Origin: Pseudomonas fluorescens
GTDB lineage: Bacteria > Pseudomonadota > Gammaproteobacteria > Pseudomonadales > Pseudomonadaceae
Length of the DNA: 64,000 nucleotides
Reading direction: 5' to 3'
Assembly: GCF_005938625.1 (NCBI RefSeq)
Contig: NZ_VCNJ01000040.1
Coordinates: forward strand, 186,001-250,000
The notes beneath the pieces were generated by a model. That model worked only from the letters and a program-made list of their open reading frames with translations. It made no database searches and was not told the origin of the DNA. A program made the translations under genes and the position numbers. This document shows positions 1 through 9,925 of the stretch, in pieces (the stretch's first letter is position 1; each line of letters begins with the position of its first letter).

Positions 1-45
1 CGGGCGCTTTTTGGAGCCGCCAAGGGCAAGACGGATTGTTAGCAT
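1..45 (-). CDS. rpsP: 30S ribosomal protein S16, N-terminal fragment
   Basis: The first 15 codons, read leftwards from an ATG at 45, give MLTIRLALGGSKKRP, the typical start of ribosomal protein S16, a component of the small subunit. The gene runs off the left edge of the window. It follows ffh on the same strand, and ffh-rpsP (then rimM-trmD-rplS) is the usual order in Pseudomonas. Identification rests on a short but very characteristic N-terminus. Confidence 0.9.
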   Translation of the reverse strand, partial: MLTIRLALGGSKKRP

Positions 46-356
46 GTGAACATCGTTCCTGTAGTCGGTGCTGCAAATCTAAATGCACAGCGGGCATGGG
101 TGCCCGAAAGGCCGCATATTCTAAGGAATATCCGGACTTTTGCAAATGACTTTTTCCGGCGCCTGTGGCATGCCGTGCAGATTTGCATATAGAGCCGTCG
201 ATGAAAACGGCCAGTCAGCTCCCGCCGAGTGCGGGTTTGCTGTTGATCCTGCGTCCTTGCAGGGTCTGCGCCGGTGCGACGACCGGCGAGATTCCAGTGT
301 CCCGTCTCACCCATTTCGCTCTCTTTTGGCGAGTGACTTGGGTAAGACGGGGCACC
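46..356 (-). promoter_or_regulatory. rpsP upstream region with an ffh-distal hairpin
   Basis: This 311-bp gap lies between the ffh stop and the rpsP start. It holds an inverted repeat with 13-bp arms at about 300-313 and 339-351 (CCCGTCTCACCCA against TGGGTAAGACGGG), just after ffh on the minus strand. It lacks a clean T-run, so it may be a weak terminator, an mRNA 3' stabiliser or an attenuator. The rest presumably carries the promoter of the rpsP-rimM-trmD-rplS operon, but no box was assigned with certainty. Confidence 0.45.
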
Positions 357-1733
<1,377 letters not shown>

Positions 1734-1943
1734 TGCGCGATCCTTTCAGGCCCTGTGTAGACCGGGATAATGGCGGCCCAGACCGGAATCAACATGTGCT
1801 CGGCGAGCCTGCGGCGTGGGCAGGTCGCGGATTATAGCGAAGACTGCGGCTGGCGGACACCTCGCTGTCAGCTTCCTGAGTCTTTCGTGCCATGGCGGTT
1901 CTATGCCAAACTCAGCGCCTTTCGGGCTTGCCTAACAGGATTT

Positions 1944-2756
1944 ATGCTCCCCTTGTCACCCAGTTTGCTGACCACCCTCGCCGCCGCCCTTCTGTATGCC
2001 GCTGCGACCCTTTATCAGAGCACCCGCTTGGCCACCGGCGCCAAGGCGAACAAGCGCCTGCTGGTTGGCCTCGGCGTTTTCGCCGTGGTGGCCCACGCTG
2101 CCAGCCTGCTCACGCATTTGCTGACGCCAATAGGTCTGGGCCTGGATTTCTTCAGCGCCTCGAGCCTGATCGCGGCGGCGGTCATCGCCCTGACGCTGAT
2201 CGCCTGCTCGCGCATTCCGGTGGAAAACCTGCTGGTGCTGCTGTTCCCGCTCGGCGCGATCACCGTGCTGCTGGCGCAGTTTGCGCCGACCGGCACGGTG
2301 CAGATCATCGATGAAGAGCCGGGCATCCTCGCGCACATCCTGCTGTCGATTCTCGCCTACGGCATGTTCACCATCGCGGTGTTTCAGGCCTTGCTGCTAT
2401 TGGTGCAAGATCACCAGCTCAAGCACAAGCATCCGTCCGGGCTGATCAAGAACTTCCCACCGCTGCAAACCATGGAAAGCCTGCTGTTCGGCTTCCTCTG
2501 GGCCGGCTGGACACTGCTGTCGCTGTCGCTGATTTCCGGCTGGCTGTTCGTCGAGAACCTGTTCGCCCAGCATCTGGTGCACAAGACTCTGCTGGCGTGC
2601 CTGGCCTGGATCGTCTTCAGCGTACTGCTCTGGGGCCGTAATCGCCTCGGCTGGCGCGGTCACAAGGCGATTCGCTGGACCCTCGCCGGTTTCTGCCTGC
2701 TGATGTTGGCGTATTTCGGCAGCAAACTGGTTCGTGAATACATCCTGCACATCTGA
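1944..2756 (+). CDS. CcsA/YpjD-like inner-membrane cytochrome c assembly-type protein
   Basis: A 270-residue, highly hydrophobic protein with about eight predicted membrane helices, resembling the CcsA/HemX/YpjD family that sits next to ffh in Pseudomonas. Family members handle or bind haem in cytochrome c maturation, but the role of this ffh-linked branch is not established. The ATG at 1944 follows AACAGGA and gives a protein starting MLPLSPSLLTT. The frame is open upstream to 1770, but that extension is polar, Cys/Arg-rich and unlike the family, so the short form is preferred. The next gene starts 12 bp downstream, suggesting co-transcription. Confidence 0.82.
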   Translation: MLPLSPSLLTTLAAALLYAAATLYQSTRLATGAKANKRLLVGLGVFAVVAHAASLLTHLLTPIGLGLDFFSASSLIAAAVIALTLIACSRIPVENLLVLLFPLGAITVLLAQFAPTGTVQIIDEEPGILAHILLSILAYGMFTIAVFQALLLLVQDHQLKHKHPSGLIKNFPPLQTMESLLFGFLWAGWTLLSLSLISGWLFVENLFAQHLVHKTLLACLAWIVFSVLLWGRNRLGWRGHKAIRWTLAGFCLLMLAYFGSKLVREYILHI

Positions 2757-2768
2757 CGGGCGGCATAA

Positions 2769-4010
2769 ATGGACGGTTTGCCCCTAGGGCCGATGCTCGC
2801 GGTATTTGTCCTGCTGATTTTATGGTCAGGGCTGTTTACCGCCGTCGAAATCGCGCAACAGCAACTGCTCGCGCAACGCACCGCCTCGCGTGCTAGCGAT
2901 AAGCCGCTGGCGAAGCTGAGCTTTCCGCTCGACAGCCTGATCCTCTGCAACACCCTGTGCCGCGCACTCGCGGTCGTGATCGCGACGTTGCTGGCAATTT
3001 TCCTCTGCGAAGAAAGCGGCCCGTGGGCAGCGTGTCTCGGTGCCGGGGCAATCCTGCTGGTGTTCGCCGATTACTTCCCGCGTACCGTCGCTCAACGTTA
3101 TCCCGACGCGGTGCTGGCGTTCGGCAACACCTTGCTGGCGGTGCCGCTGAAGATTGTTTATCCGTTTGCCTGGTTGTTCAGCCGTATCAGTGGCCTGCTG
3201 ATGCGCCCGTTTGTGCGCAAGGCTCAAGTCGTACAGCAAAGCGAAGATGACTCACCTGCCGACCGTTACGACGATCCGGAGCACCCGGTTCACGCGCACC
3301 CGGTTTCGGGGATTCATGCGCTGGACAACATTACGGTCAATGACATTCTGGTGCCGCGCAGTGACGTCGACGGCATCAACCTCGACGATTCGATCGACGA
3401 GATCATCGAACAACTGCGCCATAACAAGCGCACGCGCCTGCCGGTGTTCCATAGCGACATCAACCAGGTTGAAGCGGTGCTCAATACACGGCAGATCCGT
3501 CATCTGTTGAACAACGGTGACTTGACCCGCGAAGCGTTGCTGGCGGCCAGTTACGAACCATACTTCGTCCCTGAAAGCACGCCGCTGCAACTGCAGTTGC
3601 TGAATTTCCACAAGCAACAGCGGCGCCTCGGCATGGTGGTCGACGAATACGGCGAAGTGCTCGGTATCGTCACGCTGGAAGACATTCTCGAAGAAATTGT
3701 CGGCGAGTTTGAAAGCGAGCACAGCCTCGATAATCCGCATATTCATCCGCAGTCTGATGGCCGCATGGTGATTGACGGTGCTGCGTCGATCCGCGAGTTG
3801 AACAAGTGCCTGGGCTGGCATTTGCCGAGTGACGGGCCGAAAACGCTGAATGGTCTGGTGACTGAAGCGCTGGAGACTATTCCGGAAAGTGCGGTTTGCT
3901 TGAAAATCGGGCGCTATCGCCTGGAGATTCTTGAGACTGAGGAGAACCGGGTGAGCAAGGTGTTGATTTGGCATACCTCTTCAGTGCCAGCCCTGGTGCC
4001 TGCCAGGTAA
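2769..4010 (+). CDS. CNNM/CorC-family (HlyC/CorC) membrane protein with CBS pair
   Basis: The 413-residue product has an N-terminal DUF21/CNNM transmembrane domain (roughly residues 1-140, with four hydrophobic segments), a cytoplasmic tandem CBS domain (about 190-310, including GMVVDEYGEVLGIVTLEDILEE in two parts) and a C-terminal CorC_HlyC domain (about 325-405). Family members are linked to magnesium/cobalt efflux or tolerance, but substrate is not evident from sequence. It begins 12 bp after the CcsA-like gene, so the two probably share a transcript, and it ends before a strong terminator. Confidence 0.85.
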   Translation: MDGLPLGPMLAVFVLLILWSGLFTAVEIAQQQLLAQRTASRASDKPLAKLSFPLDSLILCNTLCRALAVVIATLLAIFLCEESGPWAACLGAGAILLVFADYFPRTVAQRYPDAVLAFGNTLLAVPLKIVYPFAWLFSRISGLLMRPFVRKAQVVQQSEDDSPADRYDDPEHPVHAHPVSGIHALDNITVNDILVPRSDVDGINLDDSIDEIIEQLRHNKRTRLPVFHSDINQVEAVLNTRQIRHLLNNGDLTREALLAASYEPYFVPESTPLQLQLLNFHKQQRRLGMVVDEYGEVLGIVTLEDILEEIVGEFESEHSLDNPHIHPQSDGRMVIDGAASIRELNKCLGWHLPSDGPKTLNGLVTEALETIPESAVCLKIGRYRLEILETEENRVSKVLIWHTSSVPALVPAR

Positions 4011-4016
4011 AAGATC

Positions 4017-4060
4017 AAAAGATCGTCCGAAGGTTCGGGCCGCGTTCGGACGATCTTTTT
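4017..4060 (+). terminator. Intrinsic terminator after the CorC-family gene
   Basis: A 15-bp stem (AAAAGATCGTCCGAA against TTCGGACGATCTTTT) closes on a GC-rich loop and is followed by a T-run, seven bases after the stop codon. Its A-run and T-run would also permit termination from the other side. Confidence 0.85.
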
Positions 4061-4258
4061 GCTCTTGTTCAATCGTTAGCCTCCTTCCTATAATCGAGGC
4101 GCTTACCCAAGCCCCGCCTAACCTTGTGCTTACCCCGCACACAACGGGTTTCGGCCATTTGCGCTGCACTCCGGCGACTGTTCCTACCTGAAACAGCGAC
4201 CGCGCCTCATCCCACATCCCTGGGTGCTCGACCATAATAATTCGCTCCAACGGAGCTC

Positions 4259-5596
4259 ATGACTGTCAGGGATCACCGCATGACGACCAGTACAGCTTAT
4301 AGCGCGACCGCGCCTGCCCAACCGACCAACTCCGCCACCCGCGTGGCCACGGCGAGTTTTATCGGCACCGCAATCGAGTTCTACGACTTCTATGTTTACG
4401 CCACCGCCGCCGCTTTGGTGATCGGGCCGGTGTTCTTTCCGCAGACCTCCGGCACTGCGCAGATGCTCTCGGCGTTTCTTACTTTTGGTATCGCCTTTCT
4501 GGCCCGGCCGCTGGGCTCGGCACTGTTCGGCCACTTCGGTGACCGCATCGGGCGCAAATCGACGCTGGTCGCTTCACTGCTATTGATGGGCGTGTGTACG
4601 ACGCTGATCGGCGTGCTGCCGGGGTACGCCACCATCGGCGCCTGGGCGCCGATTTTGCTGTGCGTGCTGCGTTTTGGTCAGGGGCTGGGATTGGGAGGTG
4701 AATGGGGCGGTGCCGCCCTGCTCGCCACGGAAAACGCGCCGAAAGGCAAACGTGCCTGGTTTGGCATGTTCCCGCAGCTAGGCCCTTCAATTGGCTTTCT
4801 CGCCGCCAACGGTTTGTTTCTGACCTTGGCCATGACGCTCGATGATGAGCAATTCCGAAGTTGGGGCTGGCGTATTCCGTTTCTGCTCAGCGCGGCGCTG
4901 GTGATGGTCGGTCTGTACGTACGACTGAAGCTGCACGAAACGCCGGTATTCTCTAACGCCATCGCCCGTCAGGAGCGGGTCAAAATCCCGCTGGTCGAGC
5001 TGTTCAGCCAGTATTGGGCTCCGACGTTGCTGGGCGCGGCGGCGATGGTGGTGTGCTATGCGCTGTTCTATATCTCGACGGTGTTTTCCCTGAGTTACGG
5101 GGTTTCCACACTCGGCTATAGCCGTGAGACGTTCCTTGGCTTGCTGTGTTTCGCGGTGCTGTTCATGGCCGCCGCTACACCATTGTCCGCGTGGGCCAGC
5201 GACCGTTACGGGCGCAAACCGGTGCTGATCATCGGTGGCGTGCTGGCGATTCTCTCCGGATTTCTGATGGAACCGTTGCTGACTCAGGGCTCGACCTGGG
5301 GTGTGGCGCTGTTTCTGTGCATCGAGCTGTTCCTGATGGGCGTGACATTTGCGCCGATGGGGGCACTGTTGCCTGAGTTGTTTCCGACCCACGTGCGTTA
5401 TACCGGCGCTTCGGCGGCGTATAACCTGGGCGGCATTGTCGGGGCCTCGGCGGCGCCGTTCTTTGCGCAGAAACTGGTGGCGATGGGTGGTTTGAGTTAT
5501 GTCGGCGGGTATGTGTCGGCGGCGGCGGTGCTGAGTTTGATTGCGGTGCTGTGCCTGAAAGAGACGAGGGATAACGATCTGAATCGGGTTGCCTGA
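4259..5596 (+). CDS. MFS transporter of the metabolite:H+ symporter (MHS) family
   Basis: A 445-residue, twelve-helix major facilitator. The first helix carries the MHS hallmark GTAIEFYDFYVYATAAA (residues about 38-54). The intracellular loop signature GHFGDRIGRKS follows helix 2 and is repeated in degenerate form (SDRYGRKP) in the second half, as in ShiA/ProP-type importers of shikimate, osmolytes or dicarboxylates. Substrate cannot be read from sequence. The ATG at 4259 has GGAG upstream; an in-frame ATG at 4280 is an alternative. It appears monocistronic, with a terminator upstream and a REPIN downstream. Confidence 0.85.
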   Translation: MTVRDHRMTTSTAYSATAPAQPTNSATRVATASFIGTAIEFYDFYVYATAAALVIGPVFFPQTSGTAQMLSAFLTFGIAFLARPLGSALFGHFGDRIGRKSTLVASLLLMGVCTTLIGVLPGYATIGAWAPILLCVLRFGQGLGLGGEWGGAALLATENAPKGKRAWFGMFPQLGPSIGFLAANGLFLTLAMTLDDEQFRSWGWRIPFLLSAALVMVGLYVRLKLHETPVFSNAIARQERVKIPLVELFSQYWAPTLLGAAAMVVCYALFYISTVFSLSYGVSTLGYSRETFLGLLCFAVLFMAAATPLSAWASDRYGRKPVLIIGGVLAILSGFLMEPLLTQGSTWGVALFLCIELFLMGVTFAPMGALLPELFPTHVRYTGASAAYNLGGIVGASAAPFFAQKLVAMGGLSYVGGYVSAAAVLSLIAVLCLKETRDNDLNRVA

Positions 5597-5610
5597 CAGA
5601 AGATCAAAAG

Positions 5611-5676
5611 CTTCGCGAGCAGGCTCGCTCTCACATTGGAATGCATTTCCCTGTGGGAGCGAGCTTGCTCGCGAAT
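5611..5676. repeat. REPIN (GGGAGCGAGC family)
   Basis: Two inverted REP palindromes (TTCGCGAGCAGGCTCGCTC and GAGCGAGCTTGCTCGCGAA) separated by about 20 bp lie between convergent MFS and purT genes. This is the commonest REP type in the window and matches the REPIN format known in P. fluorescens. Confidence 0.85.
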
Positions 5677-5689
5677 GTCGCGACTCGGT

Positions 5690-6871
5690 TTACAGCTCTA
5701 CAACAACCGCCTGAGCAGCACGGGTCGCCTTGGCACGAGCAGCCTCGATCGACTCATCCCGCGCCAGCGCCACGCCCATGCGACGCTGACCATTCACCTC
5801 TGGCTTACCAAACAGACGCAACGCCGTGTCCGGCTCGCTCAACGCAGCTCCCAGATTGGCGAACGCTGTCTGCGTCGACTGCCCTTCCACCAGAATCACC
5901 GCCGAGGCCGATGGCCCGAACTGACGAATCAGCGGCACCGGCAGGCCCAGAATCGCGCGGGCGTGCAGAGCGAACTGCGACAGATCCTGCGAAATCAAGG
6001 TCACCAGGCCGGTGTCATGCGGACGTGGCGAGACTTCGCTGAACCACACCTGATCACCTTTGATGAACAGCTCAACGCCGAACAGACCACGGCCGCCCAG
6101 CGCTTCAGTCACCGCTTTGGCAACGCGCTCGGACTCAGCCAGGGCAATCGGGCTCATGGCTTGCGGCTGCCACGACTCCTGGTAGTCGCCCTTCTCCTGA
6201 CGGTGGCCGACTGGCGCACAGAACGTGGTACCGCCGATGTGGCGCACGGTCAGCAGGGTGATTTCGTAGTCGAAATCGATGAAGCCTTCGATGATCACCC
6301 GACCTTTGCCGGCGCGACCGCCCTCTTGCGCGTAATCCCAGGCTTTCTGCACGTCATCAGCGCTGCGCAGCAGGCTCTGGCCTTTGCCCGACGAGCTCAT
6401 TACCGGTTTGACGACGCATGGGAAGCCCAGGTCTTCAACGGCTTTGCTGTAGTCCTCGAAGGTGTCGGCAAAGTGGTACGGCGAGGTCGGCAGGTCCAGC
6501 TCTTCAGCGGCCAGACGACGGATGCCTTCACGGTTCATGGTCAATTGCGCAGCGCGAGCGGTCGGGATCACGGTGAAGCCTTCGGCTTCCAGTTCGACCA
6601 GGGTGGCGGTGGCGATGGCTTCGATTTCCGGCACGATGAAGTGCGGCTTCTCGGCTTCGATCACTGCGCGCAGGGCGGCGCCGTCGAGCATGTTGATCAC
6701 GTGGCTGCGATGGGCGACTTGCATGGCCGGCGCGTTGGCGTAGCGGTCAACAGCGATCACTTCAACGCCCAGGCGCTGCAGCTCGATCACCACTTCCTTG
6801 CCCAACTCACCACAGCCACACAGCAATACGCGGGTCGCGGTTGGCGACAATGGAGTTCCGATACGGGTCAT
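5690..6871 (-). CDS. purT: Formate-dependent GAR transformylase (PurT)
   Basis: PurT makes formyl-GAR from GAR, formate and ATP in purine synthesis, a folate-free alternative to PurN. The 393-residue protein begins MTRIGTPLSPTATRVLLCGCGELGKEV, with the dinucleotide-like GCGELGKE motif, and shows an ATP-grasp fold: VVKPVMSSSGKGQS near residue 152 and the metal/nucleotide segment GRGLFGVELFIKGDQVWFSEVSPRPHDTG (in two parts) near 260-288. Length and ends match the family. It is transcribed alone, convergent with the MHS transporter. Confidence 0.96.
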   Translation of the reverse strand: MTRIGTPLSPTATRVLLCGCGELGKEVVIELQRLGVEVIAVDRYANAPAMQVAHRSHVINMLDGAALRAVIEAEKPHFIVPEIEAIATATLVELEAEGFTVIPTARAAQLTMNREGIRRLAAEELDLPTSPYHFADTFEDYSKAVEDLGFPCVVKPVMSSSGKGQSLLRSADDVQKAWDYAQEGGRAGKGRVIIEGFIDFDYEITLLTVRHIGGTTFCAPVGHRQEKGDYQESWQPQAMSPIALAESERVAKAVTEALGGRGLFGVELFIKGDQVWFSEVSPRPHDTGLVTLISQDLSQFALHARAILGLPVPLIRQFGPSASAVILVEGQSTQTAFANLGAALSEPDTALRLFGKPEVNGQRRMGVALARDESIEAARAKATRAAQAVVVEL

Positions 6872-6971
6872 CTCAGGTCCTCAAAGAAGCGGATCATCGA
6901 GGAAAGCAACGCCAGACGCGCTTTCCATGGGGAGAAAGCGCGGCATTTTACATGAACCCGAGGATTTGGCT

Positions 6972-7439
6972 TCAGCCGGCGACGGCCTGTTTGCGATCAC
7001 GCCAGGCCATGATCAGCCAGACGGCCGTCACGCCAGCAAACTTGGAGGCCAACGCGGTGATGATCACCGGCGGCGTCAGCAGGTCGATCATGCCGAAGAA
7101 GATGAAGGTATCGAGGGGAATACTCAGCGCCGAGCTGATCCACAAGCGGTCGCGCAACGGTCGCTTGGTGATGCTGAACACCAGCCAGTCGATGCACTCG
7201 GAGACCGCGAACGCCGTGGCGCTGGCCAGTGCGATGGAAGGATCTGACGTAACGTAAGACAGTACCAGCGCCGCCAGCATCGCCACGATCGCACCGTGGC
7301 CGAAGCGGGTTTGCACCATATCGCGCAGCACGAAGACCAGGCCGCCCCAGGCCGACCAGATGATGTCCAGGTGTGGCGCGGTGGAGAAGGCGAAGTTGAT
7401 CAGCACAACGCTGCTGATGTAGGCGATGAGGAAAATCAT
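6972..7439 (-). CDS. VUT-family (DUF165-like) membrane protein
   Basis: A 155-residue protein with about five or six hydrophobic segments. It contains ASATAFAVSECIDWLVFS and LSIPLDTFIFFGMI, which fit the VUT/YhhQ superfamily, some members of which import queuosine precursors such as preQ0. The family is usually 200 residues or longer, so this is a short member. No preQ1-like aptamer was recognised upstream, so a queuosine role is not claimed. The ribosome binding site in front of the ATG is weak. Confidence 0.65.
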   Translation of the reverse strand: MIFLIAYISSVVLINFAFSTAPHLDIIWSAWGGLVFVLRDMVQTRFGHGAIVAMLAALVLSYVTSDPSIALASATAFAVSECIDWLVFSITKRPLRDRLWISSALSIPLDTFIFFGMIDLLTPPVIITALASKFAGVTAVWLIMAWRDRKQAVAG

Positions 7440-7761
7440 GGGGGCGACCTGGCAGATTGGCGCACAGGTTACTTGACCAGTAGATCAAGAGCCACCCCCT
7501 CACCCCAGCCATCTCCCCCGCGGGGGCGAGGGGGAAAGGGAGCAGATCTTCGTTGAATCGACTCCCGAGTTCGACTCGATAACGCAGATCGGTGCAGCTC
7601 GAACAATCCCTCTCCTTCAGGCGAGGGGAAAGGAGCCGATCGGGGGCTTTGCAAAACCTGAGTTCGACTCAATCGTTCAGGTCGGCGTATAGCGTAAGAC
7701 ACCTCGGTCAGTCCCCTCTCCCTCTGGGAGAGGGCTAGGGTTGAGGGCACTCTCAAGCCGA
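7440..7761. repeat. Gap filled with CCCTCTCC/GGGGAGAGGG palindromic repeats
   Basis: This 322-bp stretch has no plausible gene. It contains at least three related C-rich/G-rich palindromes: about 7493-7541 (around CCCCCGCGGGGGCGAGGGGG), 7607-7632 (CCCTCTCCTTCAGGCGAGGG) and 7711-7745 (CCCCTCTCCCTCTGGGAGAGGG). Between them GAGTTCGACTCGAT and GAGTTCGACTCAAT repeat, so a composite unit seems to be present twice. This resembles a dispersed intergenic repeat type seen in Pseudomonas and related bacteria. Confidence 0.7.
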
Positions 7762-7971
7762 TCACGATTTCGAAGGGATCATCCACACCAACCCACTCGC
7801 CTTCGCCCGCTCATGACACAACCCCAGCACCACGCGGCGCTCGTCATTGGTCATGCGGCCCCAGCGCGTGATCTCCTCGACCGTACGCTGGCAGCCAGTG
7901 CAGATGTCGTCTTCATCCAGCGCACAAATATTCACGCAGGGCGAGGCGACGGGTCTTTCGGGGGTATTCAT
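7762..7971 (-). CDS. DUF1289 Cys-rich protein
   Basis: A 69-residue protein with SPCVNICALDEDDICTGCQR near the N-terminus and a further Cys in LGLCHER, the pattern of DUF1289 proteins, which are suspected Fe-S or zinc proteins of unknown function. Its ATG overlaps the stop of the gamma-carbonic anhydrase gene (ATGA at 7968-7971), so the two are translationally coupled. Confidence 0.85.
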   Translation of the reverse strand: MNTPERPVASPCVNICALDEDDICTGCQRTVEEITRWGRMTNDERRVVLGLCHERAKASGLVWMIPSKS

Positions 7972-8492
7972 TCTTCTTGCTCAACCAGATCACGCGCATA
8001 ACGCTGCGAGTTATGCACATAGTGAGCGGCGCTGGCCTCAAGCATTTTTTTCTGCGACTCGGTCAGCTCACGCACGACCTTGCCCGGCGAGCCCATCACC
8101 AGCGAACCATCGGGAATTTCCTTGCCCTCGCCGATCAGCGAGTTGGCGCCGATGATGCAGTTCTTGCCGATCTTCGCGCCGTTGAGAATCACTGCATTAA
8201 TGCCGATCAGGCTGTAATCGCCAACGGTGCAGCCATGCAGCATCGCGTTGTGGCCGATGGTCACGCCGGTGCCGATGGTCAGCGGATAGCCCATGTCGGT
8301 GTGCATCACGGTGCCGTCCTGCACGTTGCTGTTCTTGCCGATCAGGATCAGTTCATTGTCACCGCGTAGCACGGCGTTGAACCAGACATTAGCGCCCTCT
8401 TCCAGTTTGACCTTGCCCACCAGCACGGCATTGGGGGCGACCCAGCTCTGTGGATGGGTCTCGACACGGGCGTCGCCCAAGCGGTATTTCAT
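7968..8492 (-). CDS. Gamma-carbonic anhydrase family protein
   Basis: The 174-residue protein is a left-handed beta-helix hexapeptide-repeat protein (repeats such as ANVWFN, NSNVQD, GTGVTIGHNAML), with His residues in VMHTDMG and VTIGHNAMLHGC at positions expected for trimer-interface zinc ligands. Many YrdA/PaaY-like members have little or no measured carbonic anhydrase activity. The start MKYRLGDARVETH at 8492 is preferred to the upstream ATG at 8513 because it matches the family. It overlaps the DUF1289 gene downstream. Confidence 0.88.
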   Translation of the reverse strand: MKYRLGDARVETHPQSWVAPNAVLVGKVKLEEGANVWFNAVLRGDNELILIGKNSNVQDGTVMHTDMGYPLTIGTGVTIGHNAMLHGCTVGDYSLIGINAVILNGAKIGKNCIIGANSLIGEGKEIPDGSLVMGSPGKVVRELTESQKKMLEASAAHYVHNSQRYARDLVEQEE

Positions 8493-8539
8493 CTTGTTTC
8501 CCTCAGGGCTCACGGTGTGATGGCCATTCGAGCGATGGC

Positions 8540-9139
8540 TTAGGTATCAATAAAGCTTTTCGGTGGTTGATGCAGACTGATCTTGGCGTCATAGAGCAGA
8601 TTGATCAACTCGACGATCATGATCGCGGTCAGGCCCCAGATCTTGTATTCACCATATCGATAACTCGGCACATACCAACTGCGGCCCTGATAGTCGATAC
8701 GGTGAGTGTGTTCACGAGGGTCTTTGCGGAAGAATTCCAGCGGCACGCTGAAGACGGCGGCGATCTCGGCATCGTTGGCGCGGTATTCGACGAAGTCAGG
8801 GATGACGCCGACATACGGCGTGACCTTGATGCCGTGCAGGGAAATCAGTGGGCTGAGCGGGCCGATGACTTCGACCAGTCCGGGCGGCAGACCGATTTCT
8901 TCCTCGGCTTCACGCAGCGCGGTAAAGATCAGGTCCGGGTCTTCCGGATCGCGGCGACCACCGGGGAAGGCGACTTCGCCGCCGTGGGTCGAGAGCCCGC
9001 TGGCACGCAAGGTCAGCACCAGTTCCGGCTCGTCACTGCGGGTGATCGGCACCAGAACGGCGGCCTCAGGGAAACGTGTGTCGGTTTCCAGCGTGCGCGG
9101 AGTGTGGTTGCTTACCCTATGCAGTAGCTCGTCCAGCAT
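8540..9139 (-). CDS. NUDIX CoA pyrophosphatase-type hydrolase
   Basis: A 199-residue NUDIX enzyme. The NUDIX box spans GGRRDPEDPDLIFTALREAEEEIGL (in two parts, from about residue 60), and it is preceded by AFPGG, with the LLPL/SPLISLHGIKVTPYVG region after it as in the CoA pyrophosphatase (NudL/YeaB) subgroup that splits CoA to 3',5'-ADP and phosphopantetheine. It is divergent from the second NUDIX gene at 9287. Confidence 0.85.
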   Translation of the reverse strand: MLDELLHRVSNHTPRTLETDTRFPEAAVLVPITRSDEPELVLTLRASGLSTHGGEVAFPGGRRDPEDPDLIFTALREAEEEIGLPPGLVEVIGPLSPLISLHGIKVTPYVGVIPDFVEYRANDAEIAAVFSVPLEFFRKDPREHTHRIDYQGRSWYVPSYRYGEYKIWGLTAIMIVELINLLYDAKISLHQPPKSFIDT

Positions 9140-9286
9140 GAGTGTTCTCGATCAGTGCCTTACCCTGCATCATGCACCAATCATTGCGAGCGCCCAAGCC
9201 CCCGAAACCCGTCGTGTCGCGAAACGACAACTTGCCGACCGACACCGCTGCACGCCAAGATAGGCGCAGCATTCAGGAAGCCCAGC

Positions 9287-9838
9287 ATGAAATTTTGCAG
9301 CCACTGCGGTAACCCGGTCACCCAGCGCATTCCCGAAGGCGATTCGCGGCTGCGATTTGTCTGCGACAGCTGTCAGACCATTCACTATCAGAACCCCAAT
9401 ATTGTCGCCGGCTGTGTGCCGACGTGGGGCAGCAAAGTGTTGCTGTGTCGCCGCGCCATCGAGCCGCGCCTCGGTTACTGGACCTTGCCCGCCGGTTTCA
9501 TGGAGAACGGCGAGACCATTGAGCAGGCCGCCGTGCGCGAGACTGCCGAAGAAGCCTGCGCCCGGGTGCGCAACCTGAGCATCTACACATTGATCGACGT
9601 GCCGCACATCAGTCAGGTGCATGTGTTCTTCCGCGCTGAGCTGGTCGATCTGGACTTTGCCGCCGGCCCCGAGAGCCTCGAAGTACAACTATTCGACGAA
9701 GCCGACATTCCCTGGGACGAGCTGGCTTTCCGCACAGTGGGGCGTACCTTAGAATGCTTCTTCGCTGATCGGCGTGTTGAGGTGTATCCGGTTCGTTCGG
9801 AATCGATTCCGCCGCTTGCTCAGCCTGCCATTACTTGA
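9287..9838 (+). CDS. NUDIX hydrolase with N-terminal zinc ribbon
   Basis: The 183-residue protein starts MKFCSHCGNPVT. CxxC pairs at CSHC and CDSC form an N-terminal zinc ribbon, followed by a NUDIX domain with GFMENGETIEQAAVRETAEEA (in two parts) around residues 76-97. This architecture resembles NudC-like NAD/ADP-ribose pyrophosphatases, but the protein is shorter than NudC and the SQPWPFPxS motif is absent, so substrate is unknown. The ATG at 9287 is chosen because the upstream in-frame sequence is Cys/Arg-rich and precedes the conserved zinc ribbon. Confidence 0.82.
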   Translation: MKFCSHCGNPVTQRIPEGDSRLRFVCDSCQTIHYQNPNIVAGCVPTWGSKVLLCRRAIEPRLGYWTLPAGFMENGETIEQAAVRETAEEACARVRNLSIYTLIDVPHISQVHVFFRAELVDLDFAAGPESLEVQLFDEADIPWDELAFRTVGRTLECFFADRRVEVYPVRSESIPPLAQPAIT

Positions 9839-9925
9839 TTTCTTCGCCGGCCAGCCGATAACCCGAGCACGTCTGCACAACACCTATAAATCATGTATCT
9901 GCGTCATTCCTGGGGAATCGTTTCA

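Noticed and set aside
7440..7500. preQ1 riboswitch upstream of the VUT-family gene
   Set aside because: No aptamer hallmark (C-rich loop with a trailing A-rich tail) could be found; the region is repeat DNA.
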